NCBI GenBank assembly: GCA_030642525.1
Contig: DAOWNO010000146.1
Location: forward strand, 1-6,024
Reading direction: 5' to 3'
DNA from: Candidatus Aegiribacteria sp.
Lineage (GTDB): Bacteria; Fermentibacterota; Fermentibacteria; Fermentibacterales; JCC-6
DNA: 6,024 bases
The notes below the pieces were generated by a model that searched no databases, was not told the origin of the DNA, and was given only the letters and a program-made list of their open reading frames with translations. Positions 1 through 5,984 of the stretch are shown here, one piece after another. A program made the translations under genes and the position numbers. How positions within the stretch are numbered: position 1 is the first letter of the stretch; every line of letters starts with the position of its first letter.

Positions 1-912
1 CATCGCGAAGAGTATCGACTGCATTCCCATGAAGGTGCAGAAAAGTATGGCAAGGGCGTTTATCTTCGGGATATACGAAGTCGTTGCCCAGAAATAGAAA
101 AGTCGAATAATTAAGGGAATATCAAGCAGGAAAAGAAAAAAGCCGAAGGTATAGAAAAAAATCAGAGGATGAAAATCACGGATAATGTACTTCTGAACCA
201 TGCGACGGAAAAACAGTTGCAGAAGCAGCAGAGGCAGGGTAAAAAGAACTCTGAATATTTTGATGCCGCTCTTTTCTCCTATGTCGTAAACCGGGTTGAT
301 GGGCACGTCCATCACCCGCATGTTGTAGATATTACATGTTACGAGGAAGTCGTTTGGCATGCCATACCGCGGGTAAATGTCTTCAAGGGGAAGCAGGTGG
401 AGGGCTCTGCGGTTCAATGCCGTGTATCCGGTCTGAGAATCAGTAACATGCCAGTATCCGGAGGCTATCTTCGTCAGGAATGTTAGAGCGGAGTTGCCGA
501 GGTACCGAATATGCGGGATTTTCTTCCATGCCTCTCCTGTAATAAGGCGATTGCCCTTGGTATAATCAGTACGGTTTTCCACAACCGGATCGAGAAGTGC
601 GGGCATATTATCGGGATCCATCTGACCATCGCCGGCCATCACTACAGCGATATCAATATTGTTTTCTCTGCACCAGATGTAACCGGTTCCTATAGCCTTG
701 CCAACTCCTCTGTTCTTCTTATGGCGAATTAAATGGATACGGTCGTCACTTTTCGCCAGGTTCTCGACGATTTCCGCAGTGCGGTCTTTGCTTCTGTCAT
801 CGATTACGATTATTCTGTCTACGTAAACCGGCATTGAGCGGATGGTGTACTCGATTTGCGTTTCTTCATTGTATGCCGGAACCACGATGCCTATTTTCTT
901 ATCCCTGTACAT
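1..912 (-). CDS. Family 2 glycosyltransferase, DPM1-like with C-terminal membrane helices (3' end cut by window edge)
   Basis: Reading the minus strand from ATG at 912 gives 304 open codons to the left edge. An in-frame TGA three codons upstream (919-921) makes this the first usable start. The GT-A fold is clear: VVPAYNEE (residues 10-17), VIDDRSKDRT (36-45), NRGVGKA (67-73) and MAGDGQMDP (92-100), where D95 and D99 form the DxD-like nucleotide-sugar and metal site. SQTGYTALNRRAL (159-171) and PRYGMPNDF (181-189) are further family landmarks. Two or three hydrophobic helices follow about residue 220, and the visible end (GMQSILFAM) resembles the usual C-terminus of this subfamily, so probably only some 15-20 residues are missing. 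Such enzymes move a sugar from a nucleotide donor to polyprenyl phosphate or a membrane-bound glycan on the cytoplasmic face; the sugar cannot be told. The start overlaps the upstream acetyltransferase by 14 bases, implying translational coupling; only a weak GGACGG lies ten bases before the ATG. Confidence 0.9.
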   Translation of the reverse strand, partial: MYRDKKIGIVVPAYNEETQIEYTIRSMPVYVDRIIVIDDRSKDRTAEIVENLAKSDDRIHLIRHKKNRGVGKAIGTGYIWCRENNIDIAVVMAGDGQMDPDNMPALLDPVVENRTDYTKGNRLITGEAWKKIPHIRYLGNSALTFLTKIASGYWHVTDSQTGYTALNRRALHLLPLEDIYPRYGMPNDFLVTCNIYNMRVMDVPINPVYDIGEKSGIKIFRVLFTLPLLLLQLFFRRMVQKYIIRDFHPLIFFYTFGFFLFLLDIPLIIRLFYFWATTSYIPKINALAILFCTFMGMQSILFAM

Positions 913-1486
913 TGTTAATCAACCGTCCGTTTTCGTCCATATAATACTCTATTCCACATCTGGGGCACTGAATCTCCTTGTTGAATTCAGGCAGAATTTT
1001 ACCGCATTCGCATGCCCATCCGACTCGCTTTGCGGGAACACCAACCATAAGAGCATAATCCGGAACATCACTGGTTACTACAGCTCCGGAACCGATCAAA
1101 GCATGTCTGCCGATAGTATGGCCGCATACGATAGTGGCATTTGCTCCGATTGATGCCCCTTCCATAATCAGCGTTTTAACATAAAACTCAGTACCTCTCT
1201 GAGGGTATTTGCATCTGGGGTCTTTAATATTGGTGAAGACCATCGAAGGTCCGCAAAAAACGTAATCTTCGAGAGTTACTCCTTCGTAAACAGAAACATT
1301 GTTCTGTATCTTGCAGTAATTACCGATTTTCACATTGCTTTGAATAAAGACGTTCTGACCAAGGGTACATTCTTCGCCAAGTTCAGATCCGGACATGATA
1401 TGGCTGAAATGCCAGATACTGCTTCCCCTGCCGATAATGGCGCCATTATCGACATAAGCTGATTCGTGAACGAAAAAATCGGACAT
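899..1486 (-). CDS. wlbB: WlbB/WbpD-type UDP-sugar N-acetyltransferase (left-handed beta-helix)
   Basis: This 195-residue protein is close to the usual length for WlbB/WbpD. That family acetylates the 3-amino group of UDP-2-acetamido-3-amino-2,3-dideoxy-glucuronate with acetyl-CoA, in the cytoplasm. Hexapeptide repeats run from about residue 10 to 150, for example GAIIGRGSSIWHF (15-27), GNYCKIQNNVSVYEG (56-69), GASIGANATIVCG (110-122) and GRHALIGSGAVVTSDVP (126-142), ending in GVPAKRVGW. The loop SMVFTNIKDPR (81-91) breaks the helix; its Asn86 matches, as I recall the family, an active-site Asn. The tail carries C159-x-C161 and C174-x2-C177, a zinc-ribbon-like arrangement seen in many relatives. 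The ATG at 1486 is preceded by AAGGA five bases away, which overlaps the stop of the dehydrogenase gene. Being directly next to a WlbA-type gene supports this specificity over other hexapeptide acyltransferases, though a related 3- or 4-amino sugar cannot be excluded. Confidence 0.88.
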   Translation of the reverse strand: MSDFFVHESAYVDNGAIIGRGSSIWHFSHIMSGSELGEECTLGQNVFIQSNVKIGNYCKIQNNVSVYEGVTLEDYVFCGPSMVFTNIKDPRCKYPQRGTEFYVKTLIMEGASIGANATIVCGHTIGRHALIGSGAVVTSDVPDYALMVGVPAKRVGWACECGKILPEFNKEIQCPRCGIEYYMDENGRLINNVQG

Positions 1487-1491
1487 ATCAA

Positions 1492-1496
1492 TCCTT
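1492..1496 (-). promoter_or_regulatory. Ribosome binding site of the acetyltransferase gene, overlapping the wlbA stop codon
   Basis: On the minus strand AAGGA lies five bases before ATG 1486. Its first bases are part of the TAA stop (1497-1495) of the dehydrogenase gene, so ribosomes ending wlbA sit on this site. This supports coupled translation of the two pathway enzymes. Confidence 0.65.
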
Positions 1497-2439
1497 ACCT
1501 TAATGCAAATCGATGCGAGTTCTTGTTGATTCCAATCGGTTCTGACTTACGGATGTCATGTATCAGCTGTATTGATGGCCGTACATCTTCGATTCCGAAG
1601 CCTGATCCGGCAAGAGTTTTTTCATACAGCTGAGTGTGGAGACCCGTAAATCCCTGCGTGAATTCCAATTCATCATCATCGATGGAAATAACTCGATAGG
1701 TTGAAGGTTCGCTATTTTTATTGACCAGCGGTGAATCTTCTCTGCTTATTGAAAGATACCACTTGACCTTTGCTTTCTCGAGTTCAAGAAATCCCGAACA
1801 GCTGGTTTGCTCAGATATGTGGATTTCACTCTTTTCTACAGCTCCGAAGATCCAGATAAGCATATCGAAAAAGTGAACACCAATATTTGTGGCAAGTCCG
1901 CCTGAGCGTTCTAGATTACCCTTCCAGGAGGAAAGATACCACGGTCCTCGTGGTGTTATATATGTCAGCTCGATTTCATATTTCCTGCTGGGATTATCTT
2001 CACTGATCCGCTTTTTCAGAGCGATTATCGAAGGGTGAAGTCTAAGCTGCAGAACTGACCAGACACGGCAGCCTGATTCACCCTCGAGTTCCTGAAGAGC
2101 GTCGAGATTCCATGGGTTAAGAACAATTGGTTTTTCACAGATAACATCAGCTCCGACACGGAAAGCCATTCTGATATGTGCATCGTGAAGATAATTAGGC
2201 GAACAGATGCTCATCCAGTGGATCCGAGTATCTTCACCTGTTCTTCGAAGTTTTTCTATGTGCCGGTCGAATCTTTCCGGTTCGGGAAAGAATCTCGCAT
2301 CCGGACAGTACCTGTCCAGAATGCCAACGGAATCATGCGGATCCAGTGCGGCGACGATTCTGTGACCGTTGGTTGTAATAGCATCAAGATGCCTTGGAGC
2401 TATATATCCGGCCACTCCTGTTACTGCAAAATTTATCAC
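1495..2439 (-). CDS. wlbA: WlbA/WbpB-type UDP-GlcNAc-uronate 3-dehydrogenase (Gfo/Idh/MocA family)
   Basis: This 314-residue protein has the length and signatures of WlbA/WbpB, which oxidises C3 of UDP-N-acetyl-glucosaminuronate using NAD+ to give a 3-keto sugar. In the known pathway the product is trapped by a PLP aminotransferase (WlbC/WbpE) and then acetylated by WlbB/WbpD. The N-terminal Rossmann part opens with FAVTGVAGYIAPRH (residues 4-17), a hallmark of this subfamily in place of the plain GxGxxG. SICSPNYLH (78-86) and CEKP (101-104, Lys103 the expected catalytic lysine) follow. The C-terminal alpha/beta domain has SGGLATNIGVHFFD (179-192), with His189 and Asp192 typical of the family active site. 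The start is GTG at 2439: AAGGA lies seven bases upstream, and the ATG two bases earlier is out of frame and runs straight into TGA. It is the first gene of a minus-strand operon, eight bases ahead of wlbB. Whether the enzyme regenerates NAD+ with 2-oxoglutarate, as some WlbA proteins do, cannot be seen. Confidence 0.9.
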   Translation of the reverse strand: MINFAVTGVAGYIAPRHLDAITTNGHRIVAALDPHDSVGILDRYCPDARFFPEPERFDRHIEKLRRTGEDTRIHWMSICSPNYLHDAHIRMAFRVGADVICEKPIVLNPWNLDALQELEGESGCRVWSVLQLRLHPSIIALKKRISEDNPSRKYEIELTYITPRGPWYLSSWKGNLERSGGLATNIGVHFFDMLIWIFGAVEKSEIHISEQTSCSGFLELEKAKVKWYLSISREDSPLVNKNSEPSTYRVISIDDDELEFTQGFTGLHTQLYEKTLAGSGFGIEDVRPSIQLIHDIRKSEPIGINKNSHRFALR

Positions 2440-2446
2440 ATTAATA

Positions 2447-2451
2447 TCCTT
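2447..2451 (-). promoter_or_regulatory. Ribosome binding site deciding the GTG start of wlbA
   Basis: On the minus strand AAGGA precedes GTG 2439 by seven bases. The nearby ATG at 2441 is in another frame and is followed at once by TGA, so this site fixes GTG as the start. Confidence 0.7.
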
Positions 2452-2477
2452 AATGTTTGATGCATTATCCTTAAATA

Positions 2478-2507
2478 ATCATACAATGCAGTATATGGTC
2501 GAGTCAA
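2478..2507 (-). promoter_or_regulatory. Sigma70-like promoter for the wlbA-wlbB-glycosyltransferase operon
   Basis: On the minus strand a -35 box TTGACT (2507-2502, 5/6 to consensus) and a -10 box TATGAT (2483-2478, 5/6) are separated by 18 bases. A transcript would begin near 2471 and reach GTG 2439 after a leader of about 30 bases that contains the ribosome binding site. It lies in the only sizeable non-coding gap of the window (2440-2538), just ahead of the operon, which supports it. The call rests on sequence match alone. Confidence 0.6.
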
Positions 2508-2523
2508 ACCTTGACGCAAGGTT
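2507..2523. repeat. Perfect 7-bp inverted repeat abutting the -35 box
   Basis: AACCTTG (2507-2513) and its exact reverse complement CAAGGTT (2517-2523) flank a 3-base loop. The repeat starts 16 bases after the stop of the minus-strand membrane protein gene and touches the -35 box of the next promoter. It could be an operator or a weak terminator. The stem has only three G-C pairs and no clear run of T follows, so it is not a convincing intrinsic terminator. Confidence 0.45.
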
Positions 2524-2538
2524 CTAAATCATTGTAAT

Positions 2539-4113
2539 CTAAAATTCTATTTTATAACTTGCTTCATTCAAATACATTGATCTGCAGAATTCATACTTGT
2601 CAAGGACTATTTCAGGCGCAGAAGGATCTTCAGATGCAGCTTTATAGTATTCGGCAGCAAGAGCCCATTCGTGTCTGTGCTGCGCAAGAGTTCCCCTGTA
2701 GTAATCTGTTTTTCCACCCAGGTGCTGGAATGCTGATGGAATGATAAGCAGGAACCATAGTAGTAATCCAACGATTCCCTTCCAGGTGAACTTACTTTTT
2801 TTCAGTACAGTTCCCCAGAGAAGGAGCAGAACAATTGTTATGATAGAAGCTCCCATAGAACCAAACAGCCAGAGTGAATGATGACCGTCAAGCATCATTG
2901 AAAGACCGATATGTAATTGAGGCAGAGGAAGTGGATTTTCAAACGGATGAACGGGTTGATGAATCTCTCCAAAAGTTCCGATAAGCGCGATGAGTATCGA
3001 TGGCAGCACTAGAACGACAGCCGTGAACAGATGTTTTCTGCTTATGGATATGAATCTGGCAAGCCCTATAGCGAAGAATGGTATGACTGGAATCAAATGC
3101 CTTGGACCGAAAGCCCACCCGCCTGTCGGCATATAGTAAGCAGAGAAGAGCAGGATGTATGAAACCGTTATCAATGGAAGTGGATTTGTTTTCAGTACTG
3201 AAGTAAAGCGCTTGCCGATGAAAAATCCCGCGAATGCCAGAGCTGCCCAGGGCATGTAGAAGAAAAGACCTCTTTCAGGAGATAGCAGAATCAGGTAGAA
3301 AGATTTAAGGGCAGGGAGGGTGAAACCGAAAAGTCCCTGACTCATTCCCTCGAAAGCCTCGACCGTTTCCAGTGAGTAACCCATGGTTAAAGGGCTGCCG
3401 AAGGCTAACCAGTTGTGAATAAGCTGAGGAAGGAATGCAGACAGGATAACTCCCGCAAGGCGCAGAATTTTTGCGGGGTTCCAGTATTTTTTGCCGCGAT
3501 AGGCTGCAAGTATTAAAAATGGAAGTATCACAGGGAATTCTGTTGCGGCAGCCAGTGCGCCGAAGATATCCGCTTGCAGATATTTCTCTCTGTTCTGGCA
3601 ATAGAAACTCATAAAGAGAAAGAATGCCGCCGGAACATGGCCGTAAAGAAGGGTTGAGTAGGGTAGAAGAATGCTTCCCGCACTGAGAGCCAGCACCGGA
3701 AGTATCATGGATTTCCCTGATCTCCTGAGTTCCTTTATCAGGAAGAGCATAAGAAGTATGAAAGAAATACCCACGGAAAGACGCTCAGCAATATATCTGT
3801 AAGCTGGTTGTGGTATTTCGAATCCCGCTGTACTGGCTATGGTTCTGGATATTCCGTAAGGTATTGCTGCGATAATCGATGTAAGTACTGCCTTGTCGCA
3901 ATAATAATGACCGTCAGCATAAGCCTTGTCGCTTGTATAATCAGTATACGGATCTATGATGATGGAACCGTTATCGATCAGCTGTCTTGCCAAAGCCCAT
4001 CGGGTTACAACATTGTCGTACGGGTACGGATGGAAAGTAGAGATAATGATACCCGCCAGCAGTATAAGCATTAGAATGCTGTTTCTGGAATACGCATATT
4101 TCTCAGTATTCAT
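2539..4113 (-). CDS. Polytopic membrane protein, putative GT-C glycosyltransferase with TPR-like tail
   Basis: From ATG 4113 this is a 524-residue protein with roughly a dozen hydrophobic helices. Its landmarks recur in uncharacterised GT-C-type membrane glycosyltransferases: an Asp after the first helix (PYDNVVTRWALAR, residues 31-43), DGHYYCDKA (67-75), HNWLAFGSP (233-241), SPERGLFFYMPW (278-289) and GWAFGPRHLIPVIPF (332-346). GT-C enzymes take sugars from polyprenyl-phosphate donors and act on the outer face of the membrane. The last 55 residues are soluble, and W-x2-A-x3-YY-x2-A-x4-P (about 483-497) looks like one TPR-type helix pair. The frame is open upstream to GTG 4212, which would add 33 residues and one hydrophobic helix. 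I prefer 4113 because GGAAAG sits eight bases before it, the GTG has no good binding site, and the longer form collides with the divergent gene. Substrate and acceptor are unknown; O-antigen, capsule or protein glycosylation are all possible. Confidence 0.75.
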   Translation of the reverse strand: MNTEKYAYSRNSILMLILLAGIIISTFHPYPYDNVVTRWALARQLIDNGSIIIDPYTDYTSDKAYADGHYYCDKAVLTSIIAAIPYGISRTIASTAGFEIPQPAYRYIAERLSVGISFILLMLFLIKELRRSGKSMILPVLALSAGSILLPYSTLLYGHVPAAFFLFMSFYCQNREKYLQADIFGALAAATEFPVILPFLILAAYRGKKYWNPAKILRLAGVILSAFLPQLIHNWLAFGSPLTMGYSLETVEAFEGMSQGLFGFTLPALKSFYLILLSPERGLFFYMPWAALAFAGFFIGKRFTSVLKTNPLPLITVSYILLFSAYYMPTGGWAFGPRHLIPVIPFFAIGLARFISISRKHLFTAVVLVLPSILIALIGTFGEIHQPVHPFENPLPLPQLHIGLSMMLDGHHSLWLFGSMGASIITIVLLLLWGTVLKKSKFTWKGIVGLLLWFLLIIPSAFQHLGGKTDYYRGTLAQHRHEWALAAEYYKAASEDPSAPEIVLDKYEFCRSMYLNEASYKIEF

Positions 4114-4121
4114 ATAACCGG

Positions 4122-4127
4122 CTTTCC
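4122..4127 (-). promoter_or_regulatory. Possible ribosome binding site for the 4113 start
   Basis: On the minus strand GGAAAG ends eight bases before ATG 4113. The match to the anti-Shine-Dalgarno sequence is partial, but the spacing is right and no comparable site precedes the longer GTG start at 4212. Confidence 0.4.
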
Positions 4128-4151
4128 ATCTTGTACTCAGGCTGATATAAA
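4123..4151 (+). promoter_or_regulatory. Candidate promoter for the plus-strand membrane protein gene
   Basis: TTTCCA (4123-4128, 4/6 to the -35 consensus) is 17 bases from TATAAA (4146-4151, 5/6 to -10). The -10 box is preceded by TGA (4143-4145), an extended -10 TGn element. A transcript would start near 4158, leaving a leader that carries the strong binding site at 4184-4191. It would leave almost no leader for a TTG start at 4167. This is a sequence match in AT-rich DNA, so caution is needed. Confidence 0.4.
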
Positions 4152-4172
4152 TTAGTAACAGTTGAATTGCAA
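4144..4172 (-). promoter_or_regulatory. Candidate promoter for the minus-strand membrane protein gene
   Basis: On the minus strand TTGCAA (4172-4167, 4/6) and TATATC (4149-4144, 4/6) are separated by 17 bases. A start near 4137 would leave about 24 bases of leader before ATG 4113. The -10 region overlaps that of the plus-strand candidate, so the two would compete. The boxes are weak and the call is tentative. Confidence 0.25.
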
Positions 4173-5984
4173 ACAGCACAGAAAGGTGGAGTAATACTGG
4201 ATAATCTGCCACGGATCATACAAGCCTTATGGCTGTTAGTGAGGATATCCATCATCTGGCTTGCATTTCACGGTATGGGTACGTTTGCTCATAAGTATAT
4301 TATTCGCAGCAGAATTAATAGCTCAATACCCAAACTTGTTGTCGGTATTCTGGCATACATTCTTCTTACGTTTCTACTGTCTCAGCTGAATATGCTTACT
4401 CGCGGTATTTTACCATTTCTGGTGATTATTCCGGCAATATATGGCGCTTTGATAATTCACAGAACTGCTTCTTTCGATTTTCTTAAATCTGAATTGCCAT
4501 ACTGGATTACGGTACCTGCGGCTGCTTTACTTTTAGTATTGCTGCTGTCAAGCATATTTCATTCAGTGCTGCCGCACGGCATGGTTGATCCGCTGATTAC
4601 ATACGCTGTTCAACCTGACAGGTGGCTCGATGCCGGTGGAATGTATTTTTTGTCCGAAACTGAATTTTCATTTTTTCCACTGTTGGGAGAAATGCTCGCA
4701 GTCTGGCCAGCTTCGTTATCAGCAGGGAGAATGGATCAGCTCAGCATGCTGCAATTATTCCAGATGAGTCTTTTAACAGGATCTTTCATAGTTGCAGCAA
4801 AAGTAGCAGGATTAAAGGCTGCCGGTTATCTTTTGGCTCTTATTGTATGTTTGTCCTCTCCAATACTTGTTAAATGGGGATCATGGGCAAAAATTGATAT
4901 GACGGTATTGTTTCTTATTACAGCTGCCCTTGCAGAGATATTTAAAAAATGGCTGATCTGCGATGATAAAAGAATATCCATGCTGACATGGTTCTTACTT
5001 GGCCTGTCGGTAGCAACAAAACTTACAGCAGTGTTTGTCTTATGTGCCATTCTACCATTCCTTTTGACATCAATAAGATGGAAAGATGGATGGCGGAATT
5101 ACTATCTGCCCGGATTTATTCTCATGATGATTGTTCCTCTGATATTCGCATTAAGGAATTACTTCATCACCGGAGAACCATTCTATCCCTCTCATTTTCC
5201 GGGTTTTTCAACAGTTGAAAGATGGACATTTGAGTATGTACCTTGTTTATATGCAGTAAGGTCATATGGCAATGCATCGATTATTGTCAATATGTTCTGG
5301 CTGTTCAAATCCTGGGGTTTTCCGGGGTTGCTGTTTCTGGCGGGTTGTGTTTATGAAACAGCTGGGAAACGAAGAAAAGTAATATCTCTTCTTATATCTG
5401 TGATGATTTATGCAGTTATCAGTTGTATTTTATTTGATCCGGTTGAATGGGGAGCAAAATATGCGATATTATTCCTGCCCGTAATGGCTGTATCAGGATT
5501 GTACTTCTTGAGAGATAGGATGAAAATCGTTTTTATCGTACTGCTTCCTCTCATCATGATTACATCATCTATTATCGGCAGGATTGAGTTCATTTGTAGA
5601 TTTGCAGCTAATCCGGATACGCTTGAGTTTGAAGGAAATGATTATCCACCTGCTCTTCCTCTTCAATTGTGGATGAATGAGAATCTTCCGGACGGCTCAA
5701 GGATTCTTTCCATGTGGAGGCCCGAGCGGTACTTTTCCGATCATGTAATAATTGTTGCACAAAACCATCCTGACGGGATAGAGTTATTTCTGGACAACAG
5801 TCTTGAAGATGAACTGGAAATACTTGACAGAATGGATGTGCAGTATATTTACTTCTTAATGGATGATCCGCTTCCGGAGAATCTTGAGGAGCATGTAGAG
5901 CTGTTTGATGCAATCGGTCCAGATGAGCGTATCAGTCCGGTAATAACCATTTCCGGTTCTCTTCTGTGTGAGTATCGTGATTGA
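4167..5984 (+). CDS. Polytopic membrane protein, putative GT-C glycosyltransferase with C-terminal soluble domain
   Basis: The frame opens at TTG 4167 (605 residues); a start at CTG 4197 (595 residues) fits the binding site better. About a dozen hydrophobic helices lie between residues 17 and 470. The landmarks match a broad group of GT-C-like membrane glycosyltransferases: DPLITYAVQPDRWLDAGG (141-158), corresponding to the group's D-x-x-x-YH-x-P-x-x-W-x-x-G loop, then FPLLGEML (170-177), an ATKLTA helix (283-288) and RNYFITGEPFYP (330-341). An Ala replaces the His that I recall after the loop Tyr. Residues from about 485 are soluble: LPLQLWMNENLPDGSRIL (497-514) opens a domain seen at the end of similar proteins. 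The expected role is transfer of a sugar from a lipid carrier at the membrane; donor and acceptor are unknown. It diverges from the other membrane protein gene. By eye it is more AT-rich than the left-hand operon. No gene can be supported in the 40 bases after its TGA stop. Confidence 0.78.
   Translation: MQTAQKGGVILDNLPRIIQALWLLVRISIIWLAFHGMGTFAHKYIIRSRINSSIPKLVVGILAYILLTFLLSQLNMLTRGILPFLVIIPAIYGALIIHRTASFDFLKSELPYWITVPAAALLLVLLLSSIFHSVLPHGMVDPLITYAVQPDRWLDAGGMYFLSETEFSFFPLLGEMLAVWPASLSAGRMDQLSMLQLFQMSLLTGSFIVAAKVAGLKAAGYLLALIVCLSSPILVKWGSWAKIDMTVLFLITAALAEIFKKWLICDDKRISMLTWFLLGLSVATKLTAVFVLCAILPFLLTSIRWKDGWRNYYLPGFILMMIVPLIFALRNYFITGEPFYPSHFPGFSTVERWTFEYVPCLYAVRSYGNASIIVNMFWLFKSWGFPGLLFLAGCVYETAGKRRKVISLLISVMIYAVISCILFDPVEWGAKYAILFLPVMAVSGLYFLRDRMKIVFIVLLPLIMITSSIIGRIEFICRFAANPDTLEFEGNDYPPALPLQLWMNENLPDGSRILSMWRPERYFSDHVIIVAQNHPDGIELFLDNSLEDELEILDRMDVQYIYFLMDDPLPENLEEHVELFDAIGPDERISPVITISGSLLCEYRD
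4184..4191 (+). promoter_or_regulatory. Strong ribosome binding site with no ATG, GTG or TTG at the right distance in frame
   Basis: AGGTGGAG is the best Shine-Dalgarno-like sequence in the divergent region. The in-frame codons after it are GTA (4191), ATA (4194) and CTG (4197). CTG lies five bases after GGAG. The nearest standard in-frame start upstream, TTG 4167, lies before this site and so cannot use it. Confidence 0.5.

Noticed and set aside
169..732. Plus-strand open frames of 105 and 73 codons (169-486 and 511-732)
   Set aside because: They lie antisense to the clear family 2 glycosyltransferase, have no recognisable protein features and no convincing ribosome binding sites.
842..1153. 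Plus-strand 103-codon frame across the acetyltransferase and glycosyltransferase junction
   Set aside because: It is a shadow of the two real minus-strand genes, whose family motifs are unmistakable.
1495..2439. Inositol or simple sugar dehydrogenase of the Gfo/Idh/MocA family
   Set aside because: The GVAGYIAPRH opening and the adjacent WlbB-type acetyltransferase point to the UDP-sugar WlbA/WbpB subfamily instead.
2507..2523. Intrinsic terminator for the minus-strand membrane protein gene
   Set aside because: The stem is only 7 bp with three G-C pairs, and on the minus strand TGACTCG follows rather than a T run.
3305..3601. Second minus-strand frame of 98 codons inside the membrane protein gene
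   Set aside because: It is an out-of-frame reading within the coding region of the 524-residue membrane protein; its sequence is low in hydrophobic pattern and unlike any family.
5608..5913. Minus-strand 101-codon frame opposite the soluble C-terminal domain of the plus-strand membrane protein
   Set aside because: The plus-strand frame has a continuous, family-like protein here; the opposite frame is composition-driven and lacks a start signal.
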